This document shows, piece after piece, positions 16,950 to 26,818 of a DNA stretch of 64,000 nt (position 1 is its first letter; each line of letters starts with the position of its first letter). A program made the position numbers and the translations under genes. This DNA is from JAKOVR01 sp031415655 (GTDB taxonomy: Bacteria > Actinomycetota > Acidimicrobiia > Acidimicrobiales > Acidimicrobilacustridaceae): positions 4,699 to 68,698 of the forward strand of contig JANOSD010000023.1 of the NCBI GenBank assembly GCA_031415655.1, read 5' to 3'. The notes under the pieces were generated by a model. The model made no database searches and was not told where the DNA came from. It saw only the letters and a program-made list of their open reading frames with translations.

Positions 16950-17659
16950 CTCGTGTGCTCGACCTCGTAGGTCTGCACGCTGGCTACGACAAGGTGGCGG
17001 TGGTGCGGGACCTTCACCTGCATGTGGACGCTGGCGAAGTGGTGGCCTTGCTCGGGCCCAACGGCGCTGGTAAGACCACCACTCTGCTCACGATCTCCGG
17101 GTTGCTTCCCATCATCAGTGGGGATATCGATGTGCTCGGCGGCGGGCGGCCCTCCACTCGTCGGCCGAATGAAGTGGCTCGTCGCGGGCTCGCCCATGTG
17201 CCCGACAACCGCTCCCTGTTCTTTGACCTCACGGCCCGTGAGAACCTCAAGCTCGGCAGCCATTCGGGGGGCGTTCCGCTCGATCAGGTGCTGGGGTATT
17301 TCCCGGAACTGGAGCGACTACTCGACCGTAAAGCCGGGTTGCTTTCCGGCGGCGAGCAGCAGATGCTTGCCCTTGGCCGGGCGATGTCGAGCGAGCCGAA
17401 GGTGCTGATGGTCGACGAGATGAGCTTGGGCCTGGCGCCGATCATCGTGGAGCGGCTCCTCCCGGTATTGCGCCGCATCGCCGACGAAACGGGAGCCGCC
17501 GTGCTTCTCGTGGAACAGCACGTGCACCTCGCGCTCACCGTGGCCGACCGGGCGTATGTGCTCAACCACGGCGAACTCGCCATGTCCGGCACGGCCGCCG
17601 AACTCCAAGATCAACGCCAGTTGCTGGAGTCGAGCTACTTGGGCACCGCAGCCCTGTAA
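16946..17659 (+). CDS. livF: Branched-chain amino acid-type ABC transporter ATPase, LivF-like
   Basis: A 237-residue partner of LivG. Walker A is GPNGAGKTTT, then HVPDNRSLFFDLT (LivF-type Q-loop region), signature LSGGEQQM, Walker B VLMVDEMSLGL, switch LLVEQHV. It ends ESSYLG, usual for LivF. It forms a heterodimer with the upstream ATPase. No downstream permease: the next genes are convergent. Confidence 0.88.
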   Translation: MTRVLDLVGLHAGYDKVAVVRDLHLHVDAGEVVALLGPNGAGKTTTLLTISGLLPIISGDIDVLGGGRPSTRRPNEVARRGLAHVPDNRSLFFDLTARENLKLGSHSGGVPLDQVLGYFPELERLLDRKAGLLSGGEQQMLALGRAMSSEPKVLMVDEMSLGLAPIIVERLLPVLRRIADETGAAVLLVEQHVHLALTVADRAYVLNHGELAMSGTAAELQDQRQLLESSYLGTAAL

Positions 17660-17858
17660 GAGGCAGCGCGGATAGGGCCGCTTGGGCCTTGGGCCACAGC
17701 TCCGATGAGGCCGGCCCTTGGAGCGCTGCCGGGCCTGAGCGGCCGTGGCGAGCGGATTGTGAGGAACGAACAATCGAGGAGCTACTAGAGCGGGAAATCC
17801 GGCGGGTGAAAAGCACCGGACCCTCACGAACCCGCGCACGCTTCGACGCGTGGGAAGG

Positions 17859-18674
17859 TCAGCCGATACCCGAGCGGGCGATCGTCGTGCCGTTCACGAT
17901 GGCGTCCCACGGGCTCGGCCGCGGCAGAGCATCGCGGCGAATCCACAGCTCCCAGAGCCAGGGGTAGTTCCAGCTCGGCACGTGTGTTGTTCGCAGCTGT
18001 CGACGAATTGCCGCTCGCCGAAGGTGGGCGTTGGGGTGCCATTCGTGGAACTGCACCATCACCCGATCGACGCGTGGCAGCCAGTTGGCTTCGAGCAGGC
18101 GTTCCAGCAGATCGAACTCGCCGCCCTCGATGTTGATCTTCAGTAGGTCGATGTGGTCGACATCGAGTTCCTCGAGTGCGCGCACCACATCGCGTAGCTC
18201 AATGGTCTCGGTGCCGTTGCCCTGATCGGCGTCGAACACCGACGACGCGGGACCGTCGAGGGCAAGCTCGGCCGTGGCATCGGTACCGGCCAACCCATAC
18301 GGCAAGACCTCAATAACCGGCAGCGTGCGGGCCACCATGTCGAGGTCTTCCCGACTTCGGGAGCTCGGTTCGAAGGCGAGGATGCGAGAGGCTCCCGTTG
18401 GGGCGATCCCGGCACTCCACTCGCCGACGAAGGCCCCCACGTCGAGAATGACGGCGTTGGGGGGAAGCATGAAGTCCACGAGCAACTGCGGGTTGATCAT
18501 TGTTTCGACTGCGAGCCGGTAGACGGCTTTGCGGTAGTAGTTCTGTTCGAACCACTGTCGGGGGTTTACTTCGCCGGGAGCGGGTGGTGGGCCAGCAAGG
18601 GTGAGCTTTCGGCGTCGCACCATGGTGACGGGCCAGTGGATCGTGCGTTTGATCTCGAAGATGGGCGGGCTCAC
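17859..18674 (-). CDS. FkbM family SAM-dependent methyltransferase (second of a pair)
   Basis: A 271-residue methyltransferase, presumably an O-methylating enzyme acting on glycans or natural products. The SAM-binding motif VILDVGAFVGEW, the acidic FEPSS strand end, and HIDLLKINIEGGEFDLLE typical of FkbM are visible, ending with RVDRVMVQFHEW. The GTG start at 18674 overlaps the stop of the preceding gene by 4 bp, so the pair is translationally coupled. The paralogues share an unusual C-terminal W-x(4)-W pattern. Confidence 0.82.
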   Translation of the reverse strand: MSPPIFEIKRTIHWPVTMVRRRKLTLAGPPPAPGEVNPRQWFEQNYYRKAVYRLAVETMINPQLLVDFMLPPNAVILDVGAFVGEWSAGIAPTGASRILAFEPSSRSREDLDMVARTLPVIEVLPYGLAGTDATAELALDGPASSVFDADQGNGTETIELRDVVRALEELDVDHIDLLKINIEGGEFDLLERLLEANWLPRVDRVMVQFHEWHPNAHLRRAAIRRQLRTTHVPSWNYPWLWELWIRRDALPRPSPWDAIVNGTTIARSGIG

Positions 18675-19357
18675 TGTTTGCGCTCCCACTGTTCCCACAC
18701 CCACGCGTGCCGGAACGTGCACTCGTGGGTGGTCGACAACGAACGCTGCAGGCGTTTGTAACGCCCGACGGCGCCAGGAGACTGGGCGTGGAACTGCACG
18801 AGAAGTCGATCGATGCGTTCAACCCAACCTTCGTCGACGAGGTGTTCAATCAGGTCGAACTCGGTGCCGGGCGCGGACACTTTCAGGAGATCGATGTGGG
18901 TGAGCCCCAGCTCCGTGAACACGTCGATGGCTCGCCGCACTTCCACCTCGATCTCGCCGTATCCGAGGTCGGAGATTTCGACCGTGGAGCGTTCGCCGTG
19001 GAGCGCCAACGTGGCGCGTCGATCGACAGGGCCGAGCAGGTAGGGCAGGGTTCGCAGGTTGGAACGGATGAGGCGTGCGGCCGATGGGTTGGCCTCAAAG
19101 CAGTACACGGTGGCGCCGGTGCGGTCGGTGATCGCCTCGGCGAAGTAGCCCACGAAGGCTCCCACGTCGACCACGACCGACGCAGCGTCGAGCGGCTGAT
19201 TCACGAGGAAGTGAGGATCGAGCCGAGCGTGGAAAAGTGATTCGTAGATACCGTCGGAGTACCGGTGGGTTTCGAGCTGCTGGCGCAGCGGTTCGGATCG
19301 CCAAGCCTCACGGCGACGGCGGATCGCCAGTCGGGGCGAAAGTTCTCGGATGCGCAT
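18671..19357 (-). CDS. FkbM family SAM-dependent methyltransferase (first of a pair)
   Basis: A 228-residue protein paralogous to its neighbour: VVVDVGAFVGYF (SAM motif), YCFEANPS, HIDLLKVSAPGTEFDLIE, RIDRLLVQFHAQ. The EGGE motif of FkbM proteins reads APGTE here, a possible change in the active site. ATG 19357 is preferred; a GTG one codon upstream is possible. It is divergent from the acyl-CoA ligase gene. Confidence 0.78.
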   Translation of the reverse strand: MRIRELSPRLAIRRRREAWRSEPLRQQLETHRYSDGIYESLFHARLDPHFLVNQPLDAASVVVDVGAFVGYFAEAITDRTGATVYCFEANPSAARLIRSNLRTLPYLLGPVDRRATLALHGERSTVEISDLGYGEIEVEVRRAIDVFTELGLTHIDLLKVSAPGTEFDLIEHLVDEGWVERIDRLLVQFHAQSPGAVGRYKRLQRSLSTTHECTFRHAWVWEQWERKQ

Positions 19358-19455
19358 CACCGGTCGACGCTACCGCCCGCACGGACCGGGCCAGGCCGGG
19401 TACTGTGCCCGTTCCAGCCAGCAGGATCACTGGCCTGCCGACGAAGGGGACTTCC

Positions 19456-21009
<1,554 letters not shown>

Positions 21010-21011
21010 CC

Positions 21012-21339
21012 TCAGCCGGGGTCCTGTCGTGTCCGGTAGGCGCGAATGCTGAGTGCCAACGAGTACAGGCCGAGCGCGGTTGGCACGGCGACGACGAGCC
21101 ATTTCCCTCCGAAGTTGTAGAGCCCGGCAACCACCCAGTTCATTCGTTTCGATGTTTGGCGTGAATTCTCGAAGTCGGTGAAGTAGTAAAACAGGACCTG
21201 CGAACAGCAGGGATCCCGCCATCCATACCGCGCTTTGCTTCCATTCCTCCAGCCGTTCCCAACGTGATGGTTCGGACCCGTCCTCGTCGTCCAGTTCCGC
21301 ACTCTCCACGATGTCTTCCCCTGCTCGTTTGATCGGCAT
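21012..21339 (-). pseudogene. Small two-helix membrane protein gene with a frameshift
   Basis: One frame gives a start (MPIKRAGEDIVES), an acidic region and a first helix AVWMAGSLLFAGPV. A second frame then gives LFYYFTDFENSRQTSKRMNWVVAGLYNFGGKWLV, cut here as separate motifs, with a second helix VVAVPTALGLYSLAL, ending at 21012. The switch point falls in the GTCCTGTTTTACTAC region, a T-run where slippage or a read error is easy. The joined product would be about 108 residues. If the shift is real, only the 43-residue C-terminal part from ATG 21143 could be made. Function unknown. Confidence 0.5.
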
Positions 21340-21397
21340 TAGGAACGTAGATCAAACGAGGCCCGACTCGGATCGATTGTGCTCTACCGTTGCGGGC

Positions 21398-22690
21398 ATG
21401 CGCACGGTTTCGGTTTCGCCCGCTCGTTGGTTCATCGTCGGTTCCTTCGCCGCCGGCCTCCTCGTGATCGGGGCGTGCTCCACCACATCCACGTCGCCGT
21501 CCACCACCGTTGCCGGTGCCGGCTCGTCGTCCACCACGGGAACCCCGACACCTTCGTCTTCGGGTGGTTCGTCCTCGGGTAGTTCGAGCACCACCAAACC
21601 CGTCGTCGCTTCTGGCACCTACGCCGCCACGTCGGCCTGGTTGTGCCATCCCGATCTCGCCGAAACGAACGACGTGTGTCGCCGCAACCTCGACACCACG
21701 GTCCTGCGGGCCGACGGCACCAAAACGATTGAGAAACACACACCGGCCTCTGATCCGAAGATCGACTGCTTCTACGTCTACCCCACCGTGAGTCGCGACA
21801 CGACGCCCAACGCCGACATGACCCCGGCCGAGGGGGAGGAGATCCTCGCCGCTATCAACCAAGTGGCGCGCCTCAACTCCACCTGTCGGGTGTATGCCCC
21901 GGTCTATCGCCAGATCCCGCTCACCGGGTTGTCGTTCGGCGGAGGCGGAAACGGCGGCACCACTACCACGTTCCCCGAAGGCAAAGATCCCCGATCGATC
22001 GCCTACAACGATGTGGTCGACGCATTCACGACGTTCCTCGACACGCAGAGCAAGGGGCGAGGTTTCGTGCTGGTGGGTCACTCGCAGGGGTCCGGCCACC
22101 TCAATCGACTCATCAAGGACAAGATCGATGGCGACGAAGCCCTGCGCAAACGTCTGGTATCGGCGTACTTGCTCGGCGGCAGCGTGGCGGTGCCGGAAGG
22201 CAAGGATGTCGGTGGCGATTTCCAGAACGTCCCTGCCTGTCGCTCCGCAGATCAGTTGGGCTGCGTCGTGAGCTACGCCTCGTTTCGAGCCACCGCCCCG
22301 CCTCCTGCCGACTCACTCTTTGGTAGGCCCCGCGGCGGTAACGGACTGGCCTTGTGCAACAACCCGGCATCGCTCCCCGGCGGCAAAGCCGAACTAGACG
22401 GCCGTTTTCCCAACGGCACCAAGGGCGTGATCGGGAATGCCGACCCGGTGCCCGGCGTCGACACACCGTTCGTGTCGTTCCCCGGTCTGGTGCAGGGGGA
22501 GTGCGTGAGCAAGGACGGGTTCACGTGGCTGGAGGTCACGATCCCCGAAGCCAGCGCGGCAGATCCTCGCGGTGCCTACGTCAAGGGCGACCTCACCCCA
22601 CCGTGGGGCTTGCACTTGATCGACGCCAACCTCACGATGGGCGACGTCGAAACGATGGTGGCGTCGCAGGCCAAGATGTACGGCAACTGA
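21398..22690 (+). CDS. DUF3089 alpha/beta-hydrolase lipoprotein
   Basis: A 430-residue lipoprotein: lipobox VIGAC with the lipidated cysteine near residue 27, a long Ser/Thr-rich linker, and a domain with DCFYVYPTVS, APVYRQI, FVLVGHSQGSGHL (nucleophile elbow) and a C-terminal WGLHLIDANL that could provide the histidine. This matches DUF3089, a lipase-like family frequent in actinobacteria. It acts at the cell surface on an unknown ester. A TetR gene follows 63 bp downstream on the same strand and may regulate it. Confidence 0.85.
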   Translation: MRTVSVSPARWFIVGSFAAGLLVIGACSTTSTSPSTTVAGAGSSSTTGTPTPSSSGGSSSGSSSTTKPVVASGTYAATSAWLCHPDLAETNDVCRRNLDTTVLRADGTKTIEKHTPASDPKIDCFYVYPTVSRDTTPNADMTPAEGEEILAAINQVARLNSTCRVYAPVYRQIPLTGLSFGGGGNGGTTTTFPEGKDPRSIAYNDVVDAFTTFLDTQSKGRGFVLVGHSQGSGHLNRLIKDKIDGDEALRKRLVSAYLLGGSVAVPEGKDVGGDFQNVPACRSADQLGCVVSYASFRATAPPPADSLFGRPRGGNGLALCNNPASLPGGKAELDGRFPNGTKGVIGNADPVPGVDTPFVSFPGLVQGECVSKDGFTWLEVTIPEASAADPRGAYVKGDLTPPWGLHLIDANLTMGDVETMVASQAKMYGN

Positions 22691-22753
22691 ATTTTTGGTC
22701 TGCGTTGGGTAACCTAGGTCCAGGCCGTGGGGGCTGTGGATCGGAGTGACAAC

Positions 22754-23416
22754 ATGACGGACTCGGGCATCGACGGATGGGTCCATGCGCCGCGCCAGGC
22801 GCGTAGCCAGGCCACGCTTGAGCGTTTCGTGGAGGCCACCCAGAAACTCCTCGAGGAGCGTCCCTTCGAGGAGATCACGGTGGCCGACATCGTGAAGGCG
22901 GCGGAGCGCACCGTGGGTTCGTTCTATGCCCGCTTCGAGGATAAGAACTCGGTGCTGTACTTGATTGTCGAACGCATGCATGACCGCATCCAGGCTCTCA
23001 CCCGGGCGTTCTGCGATCCGGTGCGTTGGGAGGATGTGTCCCTCGCGGAGTTCGTGGAGGAGGCGGTGCGGCTCAACGTATTGGCCTATCGGCGAGCTGG
23101 CCCGTTATTCCGGGCGTCGATCCAGGCTTGCACCACCGACGAACGTTTCCGCATCCGTCGTATGGAAACGATGCAGGTGTGTGCCGAGGCGCAGAAAAAG
23201 TTCGTGCTCACGCGGCTCGCCGAGGTGGGGTGTGCCGATCCGGCCCGAGCCTCGGATCGGATGCTGGAGTTGGTGTCCGCCACGCTGGACCATGAGTTGC
23301 TCTTCGGTCGGTTCACCACCACCCAGGTGGCTTCCGACGCCGCGCTGGTGGAAGAACTTGTTGACCAGTGCCTGCACCTCTTGCAGGTGCGCCTTCCCGT
23401 GGTCAGTTCGGGGTAA
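22754..23416 (+). CDS. TetR family transcriptional regulator
   Basis: A 220-residue repressor-type protein. The helix-turn-helix lies at residues about 20-65 (ATLERFVEATQKLLEERPF, then ITVADIVKAAERTVGSFYARF). The ligand domain is not informative. ATG 22754 has GGAG 9 bp upstream. Its 3' end overlaps the convergent mannosidase gene by 14 bp. Confidence 0.88.
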   Translation: MTDSGIDGWVHAPRQARSQATLERFVEATQKLLEERPFEEITVADIVKAAERTVGSFYARFEDKNSVLYLIVERMHDRIQALTRAFCDPVRWEDVSLAEFVEEAVRLNVLAYRRAGPLFRASIQACTTDERFRIRRMETMQVCAEAQKKFVLTRLAEVGCADPARASDRMLELVSATLDHELLFGRFTTTQVASDAALVEELVDQCLHLLQVRLPVVSSG

Positions 23417-26123
23417 CCACTCGGCCCGTGTCTTGGCCCGTGTCTTGGCCTGTGTTTGGCGCCGGTTTTGGCGCCGGGTTTGGAACCAGGCGGATGGTGG
23501 TGAGGTGATGGTCGACGGGTACTTGTCTGAGGTTTCCGGCGGGAAGTGGACGAATATCCCGTTCGAGGGCATCGGTGATCGACGCCGCCAAGATCGGGCT
23601 CGAACCCGAGGACACTCGCAGATCGACGTGGGTGGGCGGGCCCCAGTTGCGCAGTCGGACGATCACACCCGAACCTCGGTGCGCGGGTTTCACGGCGATC
23701 ACCTCTACATCGGGGTGATCGACCGCAACGGGGAACGGCGGCGTGGCCAGCGGGTCGACCAGGGAGCAAAGGTTCCGGCCGAGCCGAACGAGCGCCGTGC
23801 GCCGGGCTTCGTCGTTCGGGTGGTCGTCGGTCGGGTGGCCGTCGTTCAGGGGCGCGCCGGTTCTGGGCTCGGACATCCAGGCCAACGCCAGACGCTGATG
23901 CTGGGGTTCACGCTCCCGACCCTTCGCCGGGTGGGCGGGCACCGGGAGAAGACCGAAAGCTTGTTCCTTGATGGCATTGCGCCCGACCACGATTTCGATC
24001 GTGCCATCGACCCGAGCGTGAAGGGCGGTGGGTACTGAGGCGGCGACGGCGACGTTGGGGCCGATGGCGGGGATGTCGGAGATGGCGACTGCGAACGAAT
24101 GCAAGGGCCAGAACGTGGGGTCGTACCAACGAGCGAGCGGCCGGGCCACCACGCCTCCGGGTTGATGCATGAGCAGTGGTGAGTCGTCCGGGCTGTCGGT
24201 CAACGTCGCCGTGGTGGGGACGGAAAGCGTGATCGTGTGGCGATCCGGCACCGTTACTTCGGACGAGACGACGAGCACCGTGCTCGCCGGTTCGAGCGTC
24301 ACCGTGAGCTGCTGATCGACGCCGGCAACGGTGGTCTCGATATGCACGTCGACGCCGTTGGTGGGAGTGGCCTGCACGGTGACTTTCCCGGGGCCGACAT
24401 CGCTCCGGTTGGCGGCGGCCCACTTGCCGCCGCGGAACTCGTGGCCCATACGCCAAAGGCCGCCGCTCTCGGCGTAGGCGATGAGCACGAGCGCCGGACC
24501 ATCGATGAGGGCGATGCCGTCGTTGGTGGTGGCGAGATGCACCAGCGCCCCGCCCCGTGCCTCGTCGAACACCGCACGGAGATCAGGCGTGGTGACGGTG
24601 ATGGCCGTACCGTCGCGATGCCAGTGAATGCCGGCCCCAGTCGCCCCATCACTTCTCGCCCCGTCACGGCCGGCTCCGTCACGGCCGGCCCCGCCACGCC
24701 CGGCCCCGCCACGGCTACGTTCGTTGACGCCGGGGTCGGCGTCTTCGTTGACGAGTTGGTCGGCGCCTTCGTCGACGTGGGTTGGCGACCCCGTGGTCGG
24801 CGAGCTTTCGGGTTCCCTGAGCACCGGTATCGGGCTCGACGATTCGGACGCCGACCGGGCGAGGTCGGTGGCACGGTTGAGCCAACGCCACTGCTCTTTC
24901 GTGGTCACACGATCGGGAGACGTGCCGGTGATGAAGTCGTGGTGGTTTGATGTGGCGGCGACCCACCATGCTTCGGCCCGTTTTCCGTCGGCGCGTTCGT
25001 CGGGCGCCAGCCCCGTGAGCACCCGTTCGGCCGCCGTGCTGTCGGCCAAACGGAGGGTGTGGCCGAGACTGCGAGCCGCCCGTTTCAGCGCCGGCCTCGA
25101 TGCGTAGAAGCCCATCCAGTAGGGGTTCGGGTCGAGCTCGATCGTGGGGAGGCGGTGGCGGTGGTGGGCGACGAGATCGAGGTGATCGTCGAGACCGGCG
25201 TTCACCATCCACACACCGGTGCGTTCGTAGCGGGCGTCGTTCCACCGGTCGATCAGGTCGAGCAGACGGGGGATCGGGTTCACGAAGTCGAAGCCGGCAG
25301 CAAGGAGGAGGTACGGCGTACGACTGAGCCGTGAGAGTTCTTCGATGCGGCGTTCAATCCGTTTGGCCACCGGCGCTTCGCCTCGGCTGGACCACGCACC
25401 GGGCAGCCCCATCCACCGGGTCACACCTCGACTGGCGATCATGTCGCCATGTCCGTACCCGTAGGCGTTCCAATGGGTGAGCACCTCTGAACCATCGGGC
25501 GCCCGCCACACGAAGTCGGTGGTGCGCTCGTTGGTGAGGCGCGCCGCGGTGCTCCCGGGCCGAGGAAAGTTCTTGGACGACTCCCACTCGGCCCCGGGAA
25601 AAGCCATGCCGTCGATGCGGCAGATGGTCGCGTAGGGAACGCCCGCCGCCCGAAGGAGCGCCGGCGTGCCGGGGGAATGGCCGAAACTGTCGGGGAGGTA
25701 GAGCAGGCGAAGTTCTTGGGTCATGCCCCGCGCTCGCAGCCACTCCTGGCCTTCGAGCAAGTCGTGCAGCAGCAGTTCGTCGTCGGGGATGAGGGTGTCG
25801 GGGGTGGTCACTCCGCTCCCGGTGAAACGAAGGCGTCCGGTGTTCACCAGCTCCCGGAAGATCGGACGTTGGCCGGGTCGTCGGTCCCAATACAGATTGG
25901 GGAAGAACGTGCACTCCAGGCTGAAAACTCGACGGGGGTCGTGGAGCAGTTCGGTGATCACGTTGTCCAGCGTGCGGCGAACACGAAGGCGGAAGTACTC
26001 CTCCGAGGTGAGGAGCCAATTCGGATCCCAGTGGGTGGACTCGGCCACGACGAGCACCTGCGGGGCGTCGAGTGGGATGCCGAGCTTGTCGCGCAGCCCG
26101 TCCTCGCTGAGTTGATCCCCCAT
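23403..26123 (-). CDS. Glycoside hydrolase family 38 alpha-mannosidase-like protein
   Basis: A 906-residue enzyme predicted to cleave alpha-mannosides. HWDPNW (H31, D33) binds the catalytic metal, YLPDSFGHS carries the nucleophile D145, and SNHHDFITGTSPD is the GH38 HHD motif. After about residue 480 a hydrophilic linker with GRGGAGRDGAGRDGA repeats (coded by 15-bp DNA repeats at 24645-24715) leads to the C-terminal beta-sandwich domains. No signal peptide, so likely cytoplasmic. ATG 26123 is preceded by GGGTGGGGGGA. Actinobacteria recycle mannosylated glycans, but the substrate here is unknown. Confidence 0.87.
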   Translation of the reverse strand: MGDQLSEDGLRDKLGIPLDAPQVLVVAESTHWDPNWLLTSEEYFRLRVRRTLDNVITELLHDPRRVFSLECTFFPNLYWDRRPGQRPIFRELVNTGRLRFTGSGVTTPDTLIPDDELLLHDLLEGQEWLRARGMTQELRLLYLPDSFGHSPGTPALLRAAGVPYATICRIDGMAFPGAEWESSKNFPRPGSTAARLTNERTTDFVWRAPDGSEVLTHWNAYGYGHGDMIASRGVTRWMGLPGAWSSRGEAPVAKRIERRIEELSRLSRTPYLLLAAGFDFVNPIPRLLDLIDRWNDARYERTGVWMVNAGLDDHLDLVAHHRHRLPTIELDPNPYWMGFYASRPALKRAARSLGHTLRLADSTAAERVLTGLAPDERADGKRAEAWWVAATSNHHDFITGTSPDRVTTKEQWRWLNRATDLARSASESSSPIPVLREPESSPTTGSPTHVDEGADQLVNEDADPGVNERSRGGAGRGGAGRDGAGRDGARSDGATGAGIHWHRDGTAITVTTPDLRAVFDEARGGALVHLATTNDGIALIDGPALVLIAYAESGGLWRMGHEFRGGKWAAANRSDVGPGKVTVQATPTNGVDVHIETTVAGVDQQLTVTLEPASTVLVVSSEVTVPDRHTITLSVPTTATLTDSPDDSPLLMHQPGGVVARPLARWYDPTFWPLHSFAVAISDIPAIGPNVAVAASVPTALHARVDGTIEIVVGRNAIKEQAFGLLPVPAHPAKGREREPQHQRLALAWMSEPRTGAPLNDGHPTDDHPNDEARRTALVRLGRNLCSLVDPLATPPFPVAVDHPDVEVIAVKPAHRGSGVIVRLRNWGPPTHVDLRVSSGSSPILAASITDALERDIRPLPAGNLRQVPVDHHLTTIRLVPNPAPKPAPNTGQDTGQDTGRVVTPN
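24645..24715. repeat. 15-bp minisatellite inside the GH38 gene
   Basis: Tandem units like CCGTCACGGCCGGCT repeat about four to five times and encode GRDGA/GRGGA pentapeptides in the linker between the catalytic and C-terminal domains. Confidence 0.75.
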
Positions 26124-26153
26124 TCCCCCCACCCTACTGACCCCCCCCAACCT

Positions 26154-26209
26154 CGCGTTTTGGTAAGGGAGACGCATCAAAATTGATGCGTCTCCCTTAC
26201 CAAAACGCG
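26154..26209. repeat. 56-bp intergenic palindrome A
   Basis: Perfect 27-bp arms starting CGCGTTTTGGTAAGGGAGAC with a 2-nt AA centre. It lies between the divergent mannosidase and sigma-factor genes, so it is not simply a terminator of either. It is the same sequence family as copies B-E. Confidence 0.9.
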
Positions 26210-26287
26210 CATTGAGGGGCAAAAATGGGGACCGGCGTGTGTGACACATCGTGCTGGCCAATGCCCCTTTACCATCGTGAGGAGCCG

Positions 26288-26818
26288 ATGACCGATGCCG
26301 CCGCCCCCCGGGCCGTTGTCCGAGAGACTGCGGACGCAGATGCGTTCGACCGGTTCGCACGCGACGTCGAGCCCAGGCTGTGGCGGGCGTTGGTCGCCAA
26401 CTTCGGACCATCTGGGGCGACGGAGGCGGCCGCTGACGGGCTGGTCTACGCGTGGCGCCATTGGGAGCGCGTCCAATCGATGGCCAACCCAAGCGGCTAC
26501 CTGTATCGGGTGGCCTTCAGGTCGGCGCAGAACTCGCGGTCCCGGGCTCTCACCGCAGCGTCGGCATCGGATCCGCTTCCGGCGCAGGGTCTCCCTGATC
26601 CGGCGGTTGGGGCTCCAGACTTCGAACCCGGTTTGGTGGCGGCCCTTCGTTCGCTCTCGGAGATGCAGCGCACCGTTGTTTGGCTCGTGGAGGGGTGCGG
26701 CTGGGGTCTGACCGATACGGCGAACTTGCTTGGCTTGAGCGTGTCCACCGTTCGCAACCATCTCGCTCGTGGTCTCAAAGGGTTGCGAGCCGCATTGAAG
26801 GTGACTTCCGATGACTGA
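26288..26818 (+). CDS. ECF-type RNA polymerase sigma factor
   Basis: A 176-residue sigma factor with region 2 (FDRFARDVEPRLWRALVANF, then YAWRHWERV and GYLYRVAFRSA) and region 4 (LSEMQRTVVWLVEGCGW, LLGLSVSTVRNHLARGLKGLR). ATG 26288 has the ribosome site GAGGAG. It overlaps the next gene by 8 bp, the usual arrangement of an ECF sigma factor with a membrane regulator. Its targets are not visible, but the surface-protein genes to 34 kb are candidates. Confidence 0.88.
   Translation: MTDAAAPRAVVRETADADAFDRFARDVEPRLWRALVANFGPSGATEAAADGLVYAWRHWERVQSMANPSGYLYRVAFRSAQNSRSRALTAASASDPLPAQGLPDPAVGAPDFEPGLVAALRSLSEMQRTVVWLVEGCGWGLTDTANLLGLSVSTVRNHLARGLKGLRAALKVTSDD

Noticed and set aside
23403..26492. 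An N-terminal extension of the GH38 protein to 26492
   Set aside because: The extension translates the palindrome and the start of the divergent sigma gene; ATG 26123 has a better ribosome site and starts the conserved domain.
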